DNA from: CAVXJN01 sp963762165
Lineage (GTDB): Bacteria > Pseudomonadota > Gammaproteobacteria > JASBUN01
Direction: 5' to 3'
Length of the DNA stretch: 64,000 bases
Assembly: GCA_963762165.1 (NCBI GenBank)
Contig: CAVXJN010000003.1
Span: 1,831,090-1,895,089 of the forward strand
Numbering within the stretch: position 1 is the first letter of the stretch; each line of letters opens with the position of its first letter. This document shows, in pieces, positions 55,693 through 64,000 of the stretch. The position numbers and the translations under genes are program-made. The notes below the pieces were generated by a model. It was not told the DNA's origin. It saw only the letters and a list, made by a program, of their open reading frames with translations, and ran no database searches.

Positions 55693-56796
55693 ATGGCAAG
55701 CCCAAGACAATCTGCACTCGCCTCCCGGCACAGGGCTCTTGGATCGGAACTTGGTGAATGGAATGAAATGGATGTCGCGTGGGAGTATGACCAAGACATC
55801 AACGAAGAGCATAAGGCCGTACGTACCGCCGCGGGGCTTTTCGATGTATCCGGCCTGAAGAAGATTCATGTCACCGGGCCGGATGCACAAAGCGTTTTGA
55901 ATCATGTATGCACGCGGGACCTCACCAAGATCGATCCAGGCCGTTCTGTCTATGCGCTGATTCTGACGGAAAATGCAGGCATCACAGATGACTGCATCAT
56001 GTTTCACTTGGCCCCGAATGATTGGATGATGGTGCACGGTGGCGGTCACGGTATGGAACAACTGCAAAAATCTGCGCAAGGGAAGAACGTGTCGATCGAG
56101 TTCGACGATGATTTGCATGACATTTCCTTGCAAGGGCCAAAGGCGTTGTCCGTACTTAACCCGCACACGCCCATCGATCTCGACAAGTTGAAGTACTTCC
56201 ATCATGTTCCGACCACGATTTTCGGGCACCACTGCATGATCTCTAGAACCGGATATTCCGGGGAACGAGGCTATGAAATTTTCGCCAAGGCAGATGTCAT
56301 CGGTCCAATCTGGGATGCAATTCTTGAAAACGGGGCAGGTGAGGACGTAATTCCTTGCTCGTTCAATTGCATCGACATGATCCGGGTCGAAGCTGCGTTG
56401 TTGTTCTATCCTTACGACATGACAGAGGAAAACAACCCGTGGGAGATGGGTCTGGATTTCACTGTGTCGAAGGACAAAACAGCGGATTTCCGGGGAAAAG
56501 ATGCGTTAATGCAGGCGCGCGGCAAGGACAGGGTGAATACATTCGGCATCGTTGCGGACTGCGATACTGCGGTCGATGCGGATGCAGAGATTTACCAAGA
56601 CGGAAGAAAGGTAGGCCGGGTAACCGCACCGATGTATTCGCGACTTGTGGACAAATCGTTCGCCATGGTCCAGTTAGAGCCTTCCCTTGCGCGACCCGGC
56701 GTACAAGTCCAGGTCCGCGGCCCGAACGTGTCCTGCAGCGCGACGACGCACACCTTGCCATTCCTCGATCCCAAGAAGGAGAAACGCACGAAATAA
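55693..56796 (+). CDS. GcvT-like folate-dependent aminomethyltransferase family protein
   Basis: 367 residues. T-protein fold: EHKAVRTAAGLFDVSGLKKIHVTGPDAQSVLNHVCTRDL, then SRTGYSGERGYEIFAKA, FNCIDMIRVEAALLFYPYDM with the folate-region glutamate, and FRGKDALMQARGKD. Family members move a C1 unit from an N- or S-methyl donor to tetrahydrofolate. In known methylated-amine systems (for example dmmD beside dimethylamine monooxygenase) such a protein is thought to load formaldehyde onto folate. AGGAG before ATG 55693. Likely cotranscribed with the kinase and regulator. Confidence 0.85.
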   Translation: MASPRQSALASRHRALGSELGEWNEMDVAWEYDQDINEEHKAVRTAAGLFDVSGLKKIHVTGPDAQSVLNHVCTRDLTKIDPGRSVYALILTENAGITDDCIMFHLAPNDWMMVHGGGHGMEQLQKSAQGKNVSIEFDDDLHDISLQGPKALSVLNPHTPIDLDKLKYFHHVPTTIFGHHCMISRTGYSGERGYEIFAKADVIGPIWDAILENGAGEDVIPCSFNCIDMIRVEAALLFYPYDMTEENNPWEMGLDFTVSKDKTADFRGKDALMQARGKDRVNTFGIVADCDTAVDADAEIYQDGRKVGRVTAPMYSRLVDKSFAMVQLEPSLARPGVQVQVRGPNVSCSATTHTLPFLDPKKEKRTK

Positions 56797-57038
56797 CCTC
56801 CGGTTGCCGCCGCCGCGGTCCGAGAACCGCGGCGCACGCGAGCTCCACTCGCTACCCATAAAGAGGTATCTCTTCCACGTTATGCGGAATTGTCCGCACG
56901 GATGGGTCCACTCCGGGCTGGTGGTTGTGCTAGTGTTGCCCCATAGCGTAGGGGCAGGACTCGGCCGTTGACAGGCAGTCGCGTGCCGAAGTCGGCCCCG
57001 GCGCGTTGCGTTGATCTGCGACGAGGCTGTGTGGTGAC

Positions 57039-58444
57039 ATGATCGCAGTAGGAACAGGTGCGCGATTTCGACTGCGCGGACCGGTGCTGGCGGCCGCGGC
57101 AGCGGTGGTCTTGATCGGGATCGGGCTCGGAGACGACTGGTTTCGCGGGTGGCCGGCAGCGATGAGCGCCGGCCACGGGCTCGACGCATTGGTTCGGCTG
57201 ATGCTTTGGGCCGGATTCCTGCTCCTTCTTTATGCGGTAATAACGCTGCTACGGCTGTCGTTGTTCAATCCACGAACAGCCGATCTTCGCAGTTCGTCTG
57301 GCGATACACCGCCCGATCCCTTCTCGCTGCTGCAAACCGTCTTAGCGGAACTAGTTGCCGCACCCGAATCAAAACTGGCATTTTGGCGTCTACTCGCGGA
57401 AGTCGAGTCAGTGATGGGCGGCTCGGCGAGCGCGCTTTTCATTTCAAGGGAACGCGGACATTATGAATCGGTCGCAGGCACATCGGACGAGTTCGTTAAT
57501 TGCTGCGCCGAATTACTGACGAAAAAAACCCTGGATAATCCACCTCGGTCCGAGACGCTGAGGATTGTGCAAATGCCCGGCGAACGGGAATCGCGTATCG
57601 CAATAGCGACTTTGGATACCCGCATCGAAGGCGGACGTGGCTGCCTGCTATTGAAGCTACCCGCACGGCAGGTGGAAAATACCAGCAACACCGCACTTAA
57701 GGTCCTGGGTGAAGGCCTGGGTGCGATATTAGGCGCCATCATCTGCAGTGCGGAGCGTGCACAAACGGACCGCAAATTGGCTCTGTACCAGGAGCGCGCA
57801 GTGATTGCCCGAGAACTACACGACTCGTTGGCGCAGTCCATCAGCTATTTGAGGATTCAGGTCAGCCGCCTGCAGTCAGTGCTCGAACTGAACCGCCCAG
57901 AAGTTGAGATTGATCGTGCTCGGGCAGACTCGATGCTGCAGGAAATCAGAACTCAATTGAACCTCGCGCATCGCCAGCTGAGGGAGATTATCACTACTTT
58001 TCGCTTGACCATGAACGGCGGCAGTTTCCACCAGGCGCTACAAGCCTCGATTAGCGAGTTTGAAAGCCGCAGTGGCATCGCTTTTAGTATTGATAACCGA
58101 CTTTCGGATGGGACGCTGACCGTTGACCGGGAAATGCATGTTCTGCAGATCGTCCGCGAAGCCCTCACAAATGTCGTCCGACATTCCCATGCTCGCGTCG
58201 CCCACGTGAGCTTGCGGGAGTTGCCGGACGGCGAGGTGAATATCGCTGTCGATGATGACGGAATCGGTGCATCCGCGGTGGGGCAAAAAGAGCAGCACCA
58301 TGGGCTGGTGATTATGCAACAGCGCGCTCATGAATTGGGGGAGACCTTACCGTGAGTGAAAGTCCGCGAGGCGGCACGCGGATACAGGTTCGCTTTGGAA
58401 TCGAGAATTCCAGCGATAACGCAGGACTGAAGGAGGTCGGCTAG
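57039..58444 (+). CDS. NarX/LuxR-system histidine kinase (late -1 frameshift)
   Basis: Two N-terminal helices (~15-31, 50-75), a GAF-like input region (~95-245), then HisKA_3 with phospho-accepting His261 in ARELHDSLAQSISYLRIQ, and HATPase_c: REALTNVVRHSHARVAHVSL and DDDGIGAS. At 58340 the sequence GGGGG seems one G short; the open frame stops at 58355, but one G more continues LGGDLTVSESPRGGTRIQVRFG to the TAG at 58442-58444, completing the ATP lid and last strand. Only one base separates it from the regulator gene. Confidence 0.87.
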
Positions 58445-58445
58445 G

Positions 58446-59126
58446 ATGATCACAGAAAAGACATCAAAGTCGATATTGATCGTCGATGATCATCCGTTGT
58501 TCCGTAAGGGCGTCGCCGACCTCCTCGAAATGGATCCGGAGTTCGAGCTACTCGCAGAGGCGAAGTCAGGCGCAGAAGGTGTGGAATTGGCGAAGTCCAT
58601 GCACCCTGATCTGATACTGTTGGACCTGAATATGCGCGGTATGGACGGCGTTGAAACGCTGTCCCGGTTGAAGCAAGAAGGCTTGAACTCTCTGGTCATT
58701 ATCTTGACGTTTTCCAACGCTGAAGCCGATTTGGTTGCGACTTTCCGTGCCGGCGCAGACGGGTACCTGTTGAAGGACATGGAACCCGAGGCGTTGTTGG
58801 AGAGTCTGCGTGCTGCAGCCCGCGGCGAAACCGTGCTCGATCCCTCATTGTCTGGCATGCTCGCCCATGCGATGAAGGCTTTGGACGATACCCCCGCGGC
58901 GAACGATGCGGCGCTTACTGATCGCGAACGCGAAATACTCGCTCTGATTGCCGCTGGCATGAGCAACAAGAAAATTGCTCAGGAACTCGATATCAGCGAC
59001 GGCACGGTCAAGGTGCACGTAAAGAATTTGTTGAGGAAGCTCAACCTTAGGTCGCGCTTGGAGGCGGCCGTTTGGGCGCTGGCCAGACATGAGGACCTCC
59101 CGCAACGGGACTCGCGCCATGCTTAG
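58446..59126 (+). CDS. NarL/LuxR-type response regulator
   Basis: 226 residues. Receiver domain 8-125 with acidic pair D14/D15, phospho-acceptor D60 (LILLDLNMRGMDG), T/S at LTFS and lysine in YLLKDM. LuxR-type HTH ~155-215: LTDREREILALIAAGMSNKKIAQELDISDGTVKVHVKNLLRKLNLRSR. Partner of the kinase just upstream. Candidate binder of the repeated motif in front of the island operons. Confidence 0.95.
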   Translation: MITEKTSKSILIVDDHPLFRKGVADLLEMDPEFELLAEAKSGAEGVELAKSMHPDLILLDLNMRGMDGVETLSRLKQEGLNSLVIILTFSNAEADLVATFRAGADGYLLKDMEPEALLESLRAAARGETVLDPSLSGMLAHAMKALDDTPAANDAALTDREREILALIAAGMSNKKIAQELDISDGTVKVHVKNLLRKLNLRSRLEAAVWALARHEDLPQRDSRHA

Positions 59127-59287
59127 TGAAAACGTGTCCTGTTGAACTGCAATTGTTATTTGCGTGTGCGGCGCAGATCGCGCTATCTCACCCGGTAGCG
59201 CGTATCGTCGTCGCGCAGATCGCATGAGAACTCTGGTTGGATGCCAAACGACGCGCTTCCCGGCATATTAGGCAGCAGAACGCGGAT

Positions 59288-61453
59288 ATGGGTTTGTTTA
59301 ACAGAATATTCCCGGTGCGCGGCCCGAATGCACCAGCCGAGGAGCCGGTCTCTACGCGTAATCTCGAGCGTGCCCCTGACTTGTCTGTTTTGATCGATAA
59401 CCTTCCAGAGGTGGTGTTTTGTGTTACGAAAAACGGCACCTGGACATTCCTTGGCGCCGCGTGGAATACGTTGAGCGGTTATAGGATCGAGGATTCGCTC
59501 GGCCGAAGCTGCATCGAATATGTTCATCCAGAAGACCGTCCAGCTTGGAACAACTACGTTGAAGCGCGATTTGCGGGCGGCAAATGTCCCGTTTCGCTGT
59601 CGATACGAATGGTTCGCAAAAACGGGGAACCCGTATGGGTGGAGGCGGTATCCGCAGTACTTGATCGGCAACCGCAAGGAGAAGGGCCGCCTCAGCTAAT
59701 CGGTACGCTAGCGGATATTGATGAATATGTGTCACAGGAAAACCTGCGGCGGGCAGGGCATCGGGCCCTGGAAACGATCGTGTCAGACTTGCCTGCGATG
59801 GTTTACCGTTGTAGGGCGAACAAGTTATGGACGATGGAGTTCTGCAGTGCCGGATGCTCAGACCTCACTGGATATTCCCCTGAGGATTTGACGAGCAACC
59901 GTACGCTTGCCTTTGTTGAGCTCATTCACGTCGATGATCAGCAGCGAGTATGGAACTTGGTTCAAGCCGCGCTACGCGAAGATCGACCGTTCAATGTCGT
60001 TTATCGGCTTGTAACTGCTGACGGTACCGTCAAATGGGTCTTAGACGCCGGAAGGGGGAATTATACCGCGAGCGGAGATTTGCTGACGATTGACGGTTTC
60101 ATCGTCGAACTCACATCGTGGAGACATTACGAAGAGAAACGTGACGAGGGGCTGTTGTACGACATGGAGACCGGATTGCCGAACCGGGCGTTGTTTGCTG
60201 ATCGTCTGAAACAGAAATTGCTGCAGGCACGCAGGGGGACCGGCCGATCATTCGCGCTTTTGTATCTGCAGATGGATCGATACGACACGTTGAAAAAATC
60301 GTACGAGGCAGGCGTCGCGGAGCGCGTCGTGACCGAGCTCGGAACCCTTCTGCGTGGTCACATCGAGCCCCCGGATACCTTGGCGAGAATAGAGCCCGCG
60401 GGGTTCGGGTTGTTGATTGACTCGACCGGCGGTGATGAGGGACCCAGTTTCGTGACTAGAACCTGCAGGCGTCTAGAAGAGTTGGTGTTGACGCCATTGC
60501 GAGTCGACAACCACCAGATATTCATCACCGCGAGCATCGGCGTTGCATTGAGCAGCAGCGGTTATACCTCCGGTGAAAGCATGATCATGGACGCAGCCAC
60601 GGCGCTCAGCCGCGCATCAAACCTTGGCGGGCGGCGCTACGAGATATTCGATCTGCAGAGTCACGCAGAAGCAGCCGCCTGGTCGCAGATGGCAGAGGAA
60701 CTCGAAAGCGCCGCGGGAAAGGGCGAGTTCGACGTGCTCTGGCAGCCGATCGTAGGAAACCAGCAAGGAAGAATCGCGGGACTGGAAGGCCGCCTCGTGT
60801 GGAACCATCCCCGGCACGGACAATTATTCGCCGAGGAATTCGTGCCCGTCGCTAATGAGAGCCAATACGTGGTCCCGCTTTGGGAGTGGATGATCACGCG
60901 AGTCGCCGCTCAGATGCAGAAATGGCATGAAGCCGTGGCTCCAGGGCAGATCTCGGTAAACGTCTACATCCACGGACAAAGTTTGATGGACACGAATTCC
61001 ATGCTGCGTCTGGCAGACCGACTTGCCGCCGTAGCTACGCCCAGCTGTCGCTTGTCCATAGGTATTCCAGAAAGCATTCTCGATCAACCGGAAAGTCTTA
61101 TCGAAGAACTGATCGCTGGCGTCGGCAACCGAGGCCTGGATCTGGTTATAGACGGATTCGGCTCAGGGCCGTTATCGCTTTCCGTCAAGAAATGGATGCC
61201 GGTGAGCGCCGTTAGATTGACGACCAAACTCGTGGAGGAAAGCAGTGTCAACTCTGATCTGGTCAGAGCGATTGCTGCGTTCGCGCACAGTCTCGGGATA
61301 GATGTCATTGCCAGTCCCATCGCGTCCGCTGAGCAGCGACGTGTCCTCGAAGCGACGGGCGTGGATTTTCTGCAAGGACCGGTGATCTCGGCACCGTTGT
61401 CGGATGCCGAGGTGCTGGCGTATTTCATCCGCCAATCGAGGGATCCGAACTAA
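59288..61453 (+). CDS. PAS-PAS-GGDEF-EAL protein with degenerate catalytic motifs
   Basis: About 721 residues from ATG 59288 (a TTG at 59237 is also in frame). Two PAS domains (~35-155, ~165-285), a GGDEF-like domain (~290-455; TGLPNRALFADRL kept) and an EAL-like domain (~465-710). The GGDEF signature reads EPAGFG, so diguanylate cyclase activity is not expected; EAL reads LEG, and IDGFGSG replaces DDFGTG, so phosphodiesterase activity is doubtful too. Probably a c-di-GMP- or GTP-binding signal protein. Faces the same way as the two-component pair, about 160 bases later. Confidence 0.87.
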   Translation: MGLFNRIFPVRGPNAPAEEPVSTRNLERAPDLSVLIDNLPEVVFCVTKNGTWTFLGAAWNTLSGYRIEDSLGRSCIEYVHPEDRPAWNNYVEARFAGGKCPVSLSIRMVRKNGEPVWVEAVSAVLDRQPQGEGPPQLIGTLADIDEYVSQENLRRAGHRALETIVSDLPAMVYRCRANKLWTMEFCSAGCSDLTGYSPEDLTSNRTLAFVELIHVDDQQRVWNLVQAALREDRPFNVVYRLVTADGTVKWVLDAGRGNYTASGDLLTIDGFIVELTSWRHYEEKRDEGLLYDMETGLPNRALFADRLKQKLLQARRGTGRSFALLYLQMDRYDTLKKSYEAGVAERVVTELGTLLRGHIEPPDTLARIEPAGFGLLIDSTGGDEGPSFVTRTCRRLEELVLTPLRVDNHQIFITASIGVALSSSGYTSGESMIMDAATALSRASNLGGRRYEIFDLQSHAEAAAWSQMAEELESAAGKGEFDVLWQPIVGNQQGRIAGLEGRLVWNHPRHGQLFAEEFVPVANESQYVVPLWEWMITRVAAQMQKWHEAVAPGQISVNVYIHGQSLMDTNSMLRLADRLAAVATPSCRLSIGIPESILDQPESLIEELIAGVGNRGLDLVIDGFGSGPLSLSVKKWMPVSAVRLTTKLVEESSVNSDLVRAIAAFAHSLGIDVIASPIASAEQRRVLEATGVDFLQGPVISAPLSDAEVLAYFIRQSRDPN

Positions 61454-61550
61454 GCGTTTGTGGGCACATCTCCGTTGCGATGGTGGCATGCTTGCCGCCA
61501 TTTTCACGCAACCCGCTTTATTTTCATTTTCTAGAAGTCTTGATACGTGC

Positions 61551-61586
61551 TTACTCCAAAGGGGGTACGTCCTAGGGACAATTGAC
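61551..61586 (+). promoter_or_regulatory. Putative island regulatory site 2
   Basis: TTACTCCAAAGGGGGTACGT then CCTAGGGACAATTGAC. The best partner of site 1 (38611). It sits 85 bases before the reductase ATG 61671, in the 217-base gap after the PAS protein. Confidence 0.4.
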
Positions 61587-61670
61587 CCCTCTATACGGCA
61601 CTCCCAAGATACTCGCATGCTACAGCGGCAGAACATCAGAATACACGTTTGAGTGATGGAGACGAGCCTA

Positions 61671-62407
61671 TGATGATGCGGGTTGAAACGGCGTTGCCCG
61701 TTGCGCTGGATGTGGACATCGTGACGATGGTATCCGATGCAGCCGAGCCGCTTCCGGAGTTCAAAGCCGGCAGCCATGTAAAGGTAGGCTTGCCCGGACG
61801 TGCCTCGCCAGAGCCGTCGCCGTTCTCTCTCGCTGGACCCTGCAGTGATATTCGCAGTTATCAGATTGTGGTGGACCGTCAGGGCAGCGGCGAAAACGGG
61901 CTCTCGACATGGTTGCATGAGCACGCTAAACCCGGACTTGCGCTGGAGGTATCGCTGCCGCGCTGTGGCCTGCCTCTGAATCCGACAGCGACTCACCACG
62001 TGATGATCGCCGGCGGCAGTGGGGTTGCAGCGTTTGTGTCCGCATTGGCAGAAGCGGAACGATTCAACTACGTCGAACTCCATTACGCAGTGCGTAACCG
62101 AGCGCGTGCATTCGATACGAAGCTGCTACCCACCGCGCGCCGGGCATGTGTCACGCGCTACGTGTCGGAAGACGGCCAACATTTGTCCCTGGACAGGATT
62201 ATGCGCGCGCGGGAAACGTCGACTCATTTTTACGTCTGCGGACCACCGCGAATGATTCAAGCGGCGGTGGAAACGGCATCCGCACTCGGAATATCCAGTG
62301 AGAGGCTGCATTGGGACCGGTACGGGTGGTCGCCACGGGTTCGCCCCCGAGATGGATATGCGCGTGAGGCCGCGGAACCGGTGGTAGCGCCGTTAGGAAC
62401 ACCATAA
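61671..62407 (+). CDS. Ferredoxin-NADP-reductase-fold flavin reductase lacking a 2Fe-2S domain
   Basis: About 245 residues from the ATG at 61671, preceded by GGAGACGAGCCT. FAD-binding half with SPFSLAGP (usual RxYS/T replaced by PFS), NAD(P) half with MIAGGSGVAAFVSALAEAE and YVCGPPRMIQAAVE. This is the phthalate/vanillate-type reductase order FMN/FAD-NAD, but the C-terminal plant-type ferredoxin domain is absent: the protein ends WSPRVRPRDGY... without cysteines. May pass electrons to or from trimethylamine dehydrogenase or a separate ferredoxin. 137 bases before the dehydrogenase gene. Confidence 0.8.
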
Positions 62408-62544
62408 ATATTTCGCCGCAGCGGAACTGTTGTGTGCAATTCAGTGTGGCTACTGGTCCGGACTGAAGATAGACCCGAGACGCCGGCAAACATCGGTACT
62501 TAATATTGCCGAGCAAATTGACAACGAAGACGAGGATTAGTGCG

Positions 62545-64000
62545 ATGGCGCGAGACGAAAAATTCAATATTCTCTTCGAACCGATCAAGATCGGCCCAAA
62601 AACGCTGCGCAATCGGTTCTATCAAGTACCACACTGTATCGGCGCAGGTTCGGATAAGCCCGGGTTTCAGGCAGCGCACCGATCATTGAAGGCCGAGGGA
62701 GGATGGGGCGGTATCAATACCGAGTATTGCTCGATCCACCCGGAGTCTGATGATATACATCGCGTCTCCGCGCGGCTGTGGGACGAAGGTGACGTGCGCA
62801 ACCTGCGTGCGATGACGGATCATATCCATCAATACGGGTCATTGGCCGGTGTGGAAATGTGGTACGGCGGTGCGCATGCGCCATGTATGGAGTCCCGTCT
62901 GTACCCCTCGCGGGCCGAGCCAGTATGCGTCCGAGTTCGAAACGCTCACTTACTGCCACGAAATGGACCACGACGACATCGCAATGGTGCAGCAATTCTA
63001 CGTCGATGCGGCACGCCGGGCGCGCGACGCCGGGTTCGACATCGTGTATGTGTACGGAGCTCACTCCTATTTGCCGCTGCAATTTCTTTCGCCATTTTAC
63101 AACAAACGCAAGGATGAGTACGGCGGGAGTATTGAGAACCGGGCGCGGTTCTGGGTGGAGACACTTGAAAAGGTGAAAAACGCGGTCGGCGACGATTGTG
63201 CTATTGCAACCCGCTTTGCAGTCGACACGTTGTACGGTGAGGCCGGAGTCGAGGTGGAGCGCGACGGTTTGAAGTTCGTGGAGCTCGCAGATCCGTTCGT
63301 CGACCTGTGGGATGTCAACGTGGGCGACATAGCGGAGTGGGGCGAGGATGCAGGGCCCTCGCGTTTCTACCGGCAGGGACACCAGATACCGTGGCAGAAA
63401 CACATCAAGACTGTGTCGAGCAAGCCGGTGCTTGGCGTCGGGCGATTTACTGATCCGGAGAAGATGAGTGAGGTCATACGTGCCGGTCATCTGGACATCA
63501 TCGGCGCGGCACGACCGAGCATTTCGGATCCGTTTCTACCGACCAAAATCGAGCAGGGGCGAATGGATGACCTTCGCGTGTGCATCGGTTGCAATATCTG
63601 TATCTCGCGTTGGGAAATCGGCGGGCCGCCCATGATCTGCACGCAGAACGCTACGGCGGGCGAAGAGTACCGGCGCGGTTGGCATCCGGAGAAGTTCCCG
63701 AAAGCGGGTTCGGACGACACAGTGCTGGTGGTCGGCGCCGGTCCGTCCGGTGCGGAATGCGCGCGGGTGCTGCTCGAGCGGGGCTATACGGTCCATGTGG
63801 TCGACTCGGCCGAAAAGGTGGGCGGCTGCGTCAATGATATTTCAACGTTACCCGGTCTTGGTGAGTGGGGTTATCACCGAGATTATCGAGAAACACAGCT
63901 CAACAAGCTGATGAAGAAGAGCAAGGATTCTCAGCTTGCACTAGGGTCCAAGCCGATGACGGCGGATGCCGCGCTGACCTATGGTGCTGAAAAGATCGTG
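62545..64000 (+). CDS. Trimethylamine dehydrogenase (one frameshift; 3' end outside the window)
   Basis: N-terminal two thirds of an old-yellow-enzyme-type iron-sulfur flavoprotein that oxidises trimethylamine to dimethylamine and formaldehyde. Key residues seen: Cys31 in FYQVPHCIGAG for the covalent 6-S-cysteinyl FMN; TEYCS with the Tyr of the aromatic bowl (Tyr60 in the known enzyme; dimethylamine dehydrogenase has Gln there); VYGAHSYLPLQF; four cluster cysteines in RVCIGCNICISRW and MICTQN; then the ADP-binding VVGAGPSGAECARVLLERGYTVHVVD. One extra base near 62907 breaks the frame between ESRLYP and RGPSQYASEFETL. Confidence 0.92.

Overview
The window looks like chromosomal DNA of a moderately GC-rich gammaproteobacterium. 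The best evidence is the gene order mltD / yafS-like methyltransferase / rnhA / dnaQ (the E. coli order without gloB), followed by a six-gene Mrp antiporter operon with fused MrpA-MrpB, gltX with tRNA-Ala(GGC) behind it, a Pho-regulated pst operon and a periplasmic HiPIP. Species cannot be named from the sequence. No CRISPR array, insertion sequence or prophage was seen.

Layout. 0-2.4 kb: end of a Dpp/Opp peptide importer. 2.6-3.9 kb: class V aminotransferase. 3.8-7.7 kb: mltD, methyltransferase, RNase HI, DNA polymerase epsilon. 7.7-13.5 kb: Mrp Na+/H+ antiporter (minus strand). 13.7-22.6 kb: gltX, tRNA-Ala, envelope and stress genes (lamin-tail/PEP-CTERM-like protein, DUF1540, PRC-barrel/EF-hand, KefB-like antiporter, YihY, PAP2 phosphatase). 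22.6-22.9 kb: wreck of a transaldolase gene. 23-27 kb: pstSCAB, read from two tandemly duplicated PhoB-type promoters. 27.3-28.8 kb: HiPIP and PerM-family permease. 29.8-37.5 kb: a catabolic module of TauE exporter, GntR regulator with twin operators, cytoplasmic sulfatase, TRAP transporter and two-part aconitase X. 37.7-64 kb: a methylated-amine island.

The methylated-amine island holds, on the plus strand, a DAO-family FAD oxidoreductase, a glutamine-synthetase-like ligase, the three parts of an N-methylglutamate-synthase-like enzyme (class II amidotransferase, GXGXG protein, FMN/Fe-S protein), two unknown proteins and a Gfa-type formaldehyde protein; then an amino-acid permease; then a GcvT-like folate protein with a NarL-type two-component pair and a PAS/GGDEF/EAL protein; then a flavin reductase and trimethylamine dehydrogenase (running off the end). 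A minus-strand operon holds a LivKHMGF importer, a TPR protein and an N-formylglutamate amidohydrolase. Taken together this could carry trimethylamine through to ammonia and folate- or glutathione-bound C1 units. A degenerate ~35 bp motif sits in front of four plus-strand transcription units of the island and may be the site of its own response regulator.

A caution: about 29 single-base reading-frame breaks interrupt otherwise well conserved genes, including housekeeping genes, nearly all as +1 shifts and mostly in the first 37 kb. They are more likely sequencing or assembly errors than gene decay, so coordinates of the broken genes are given as the span of the reconstructed gene.
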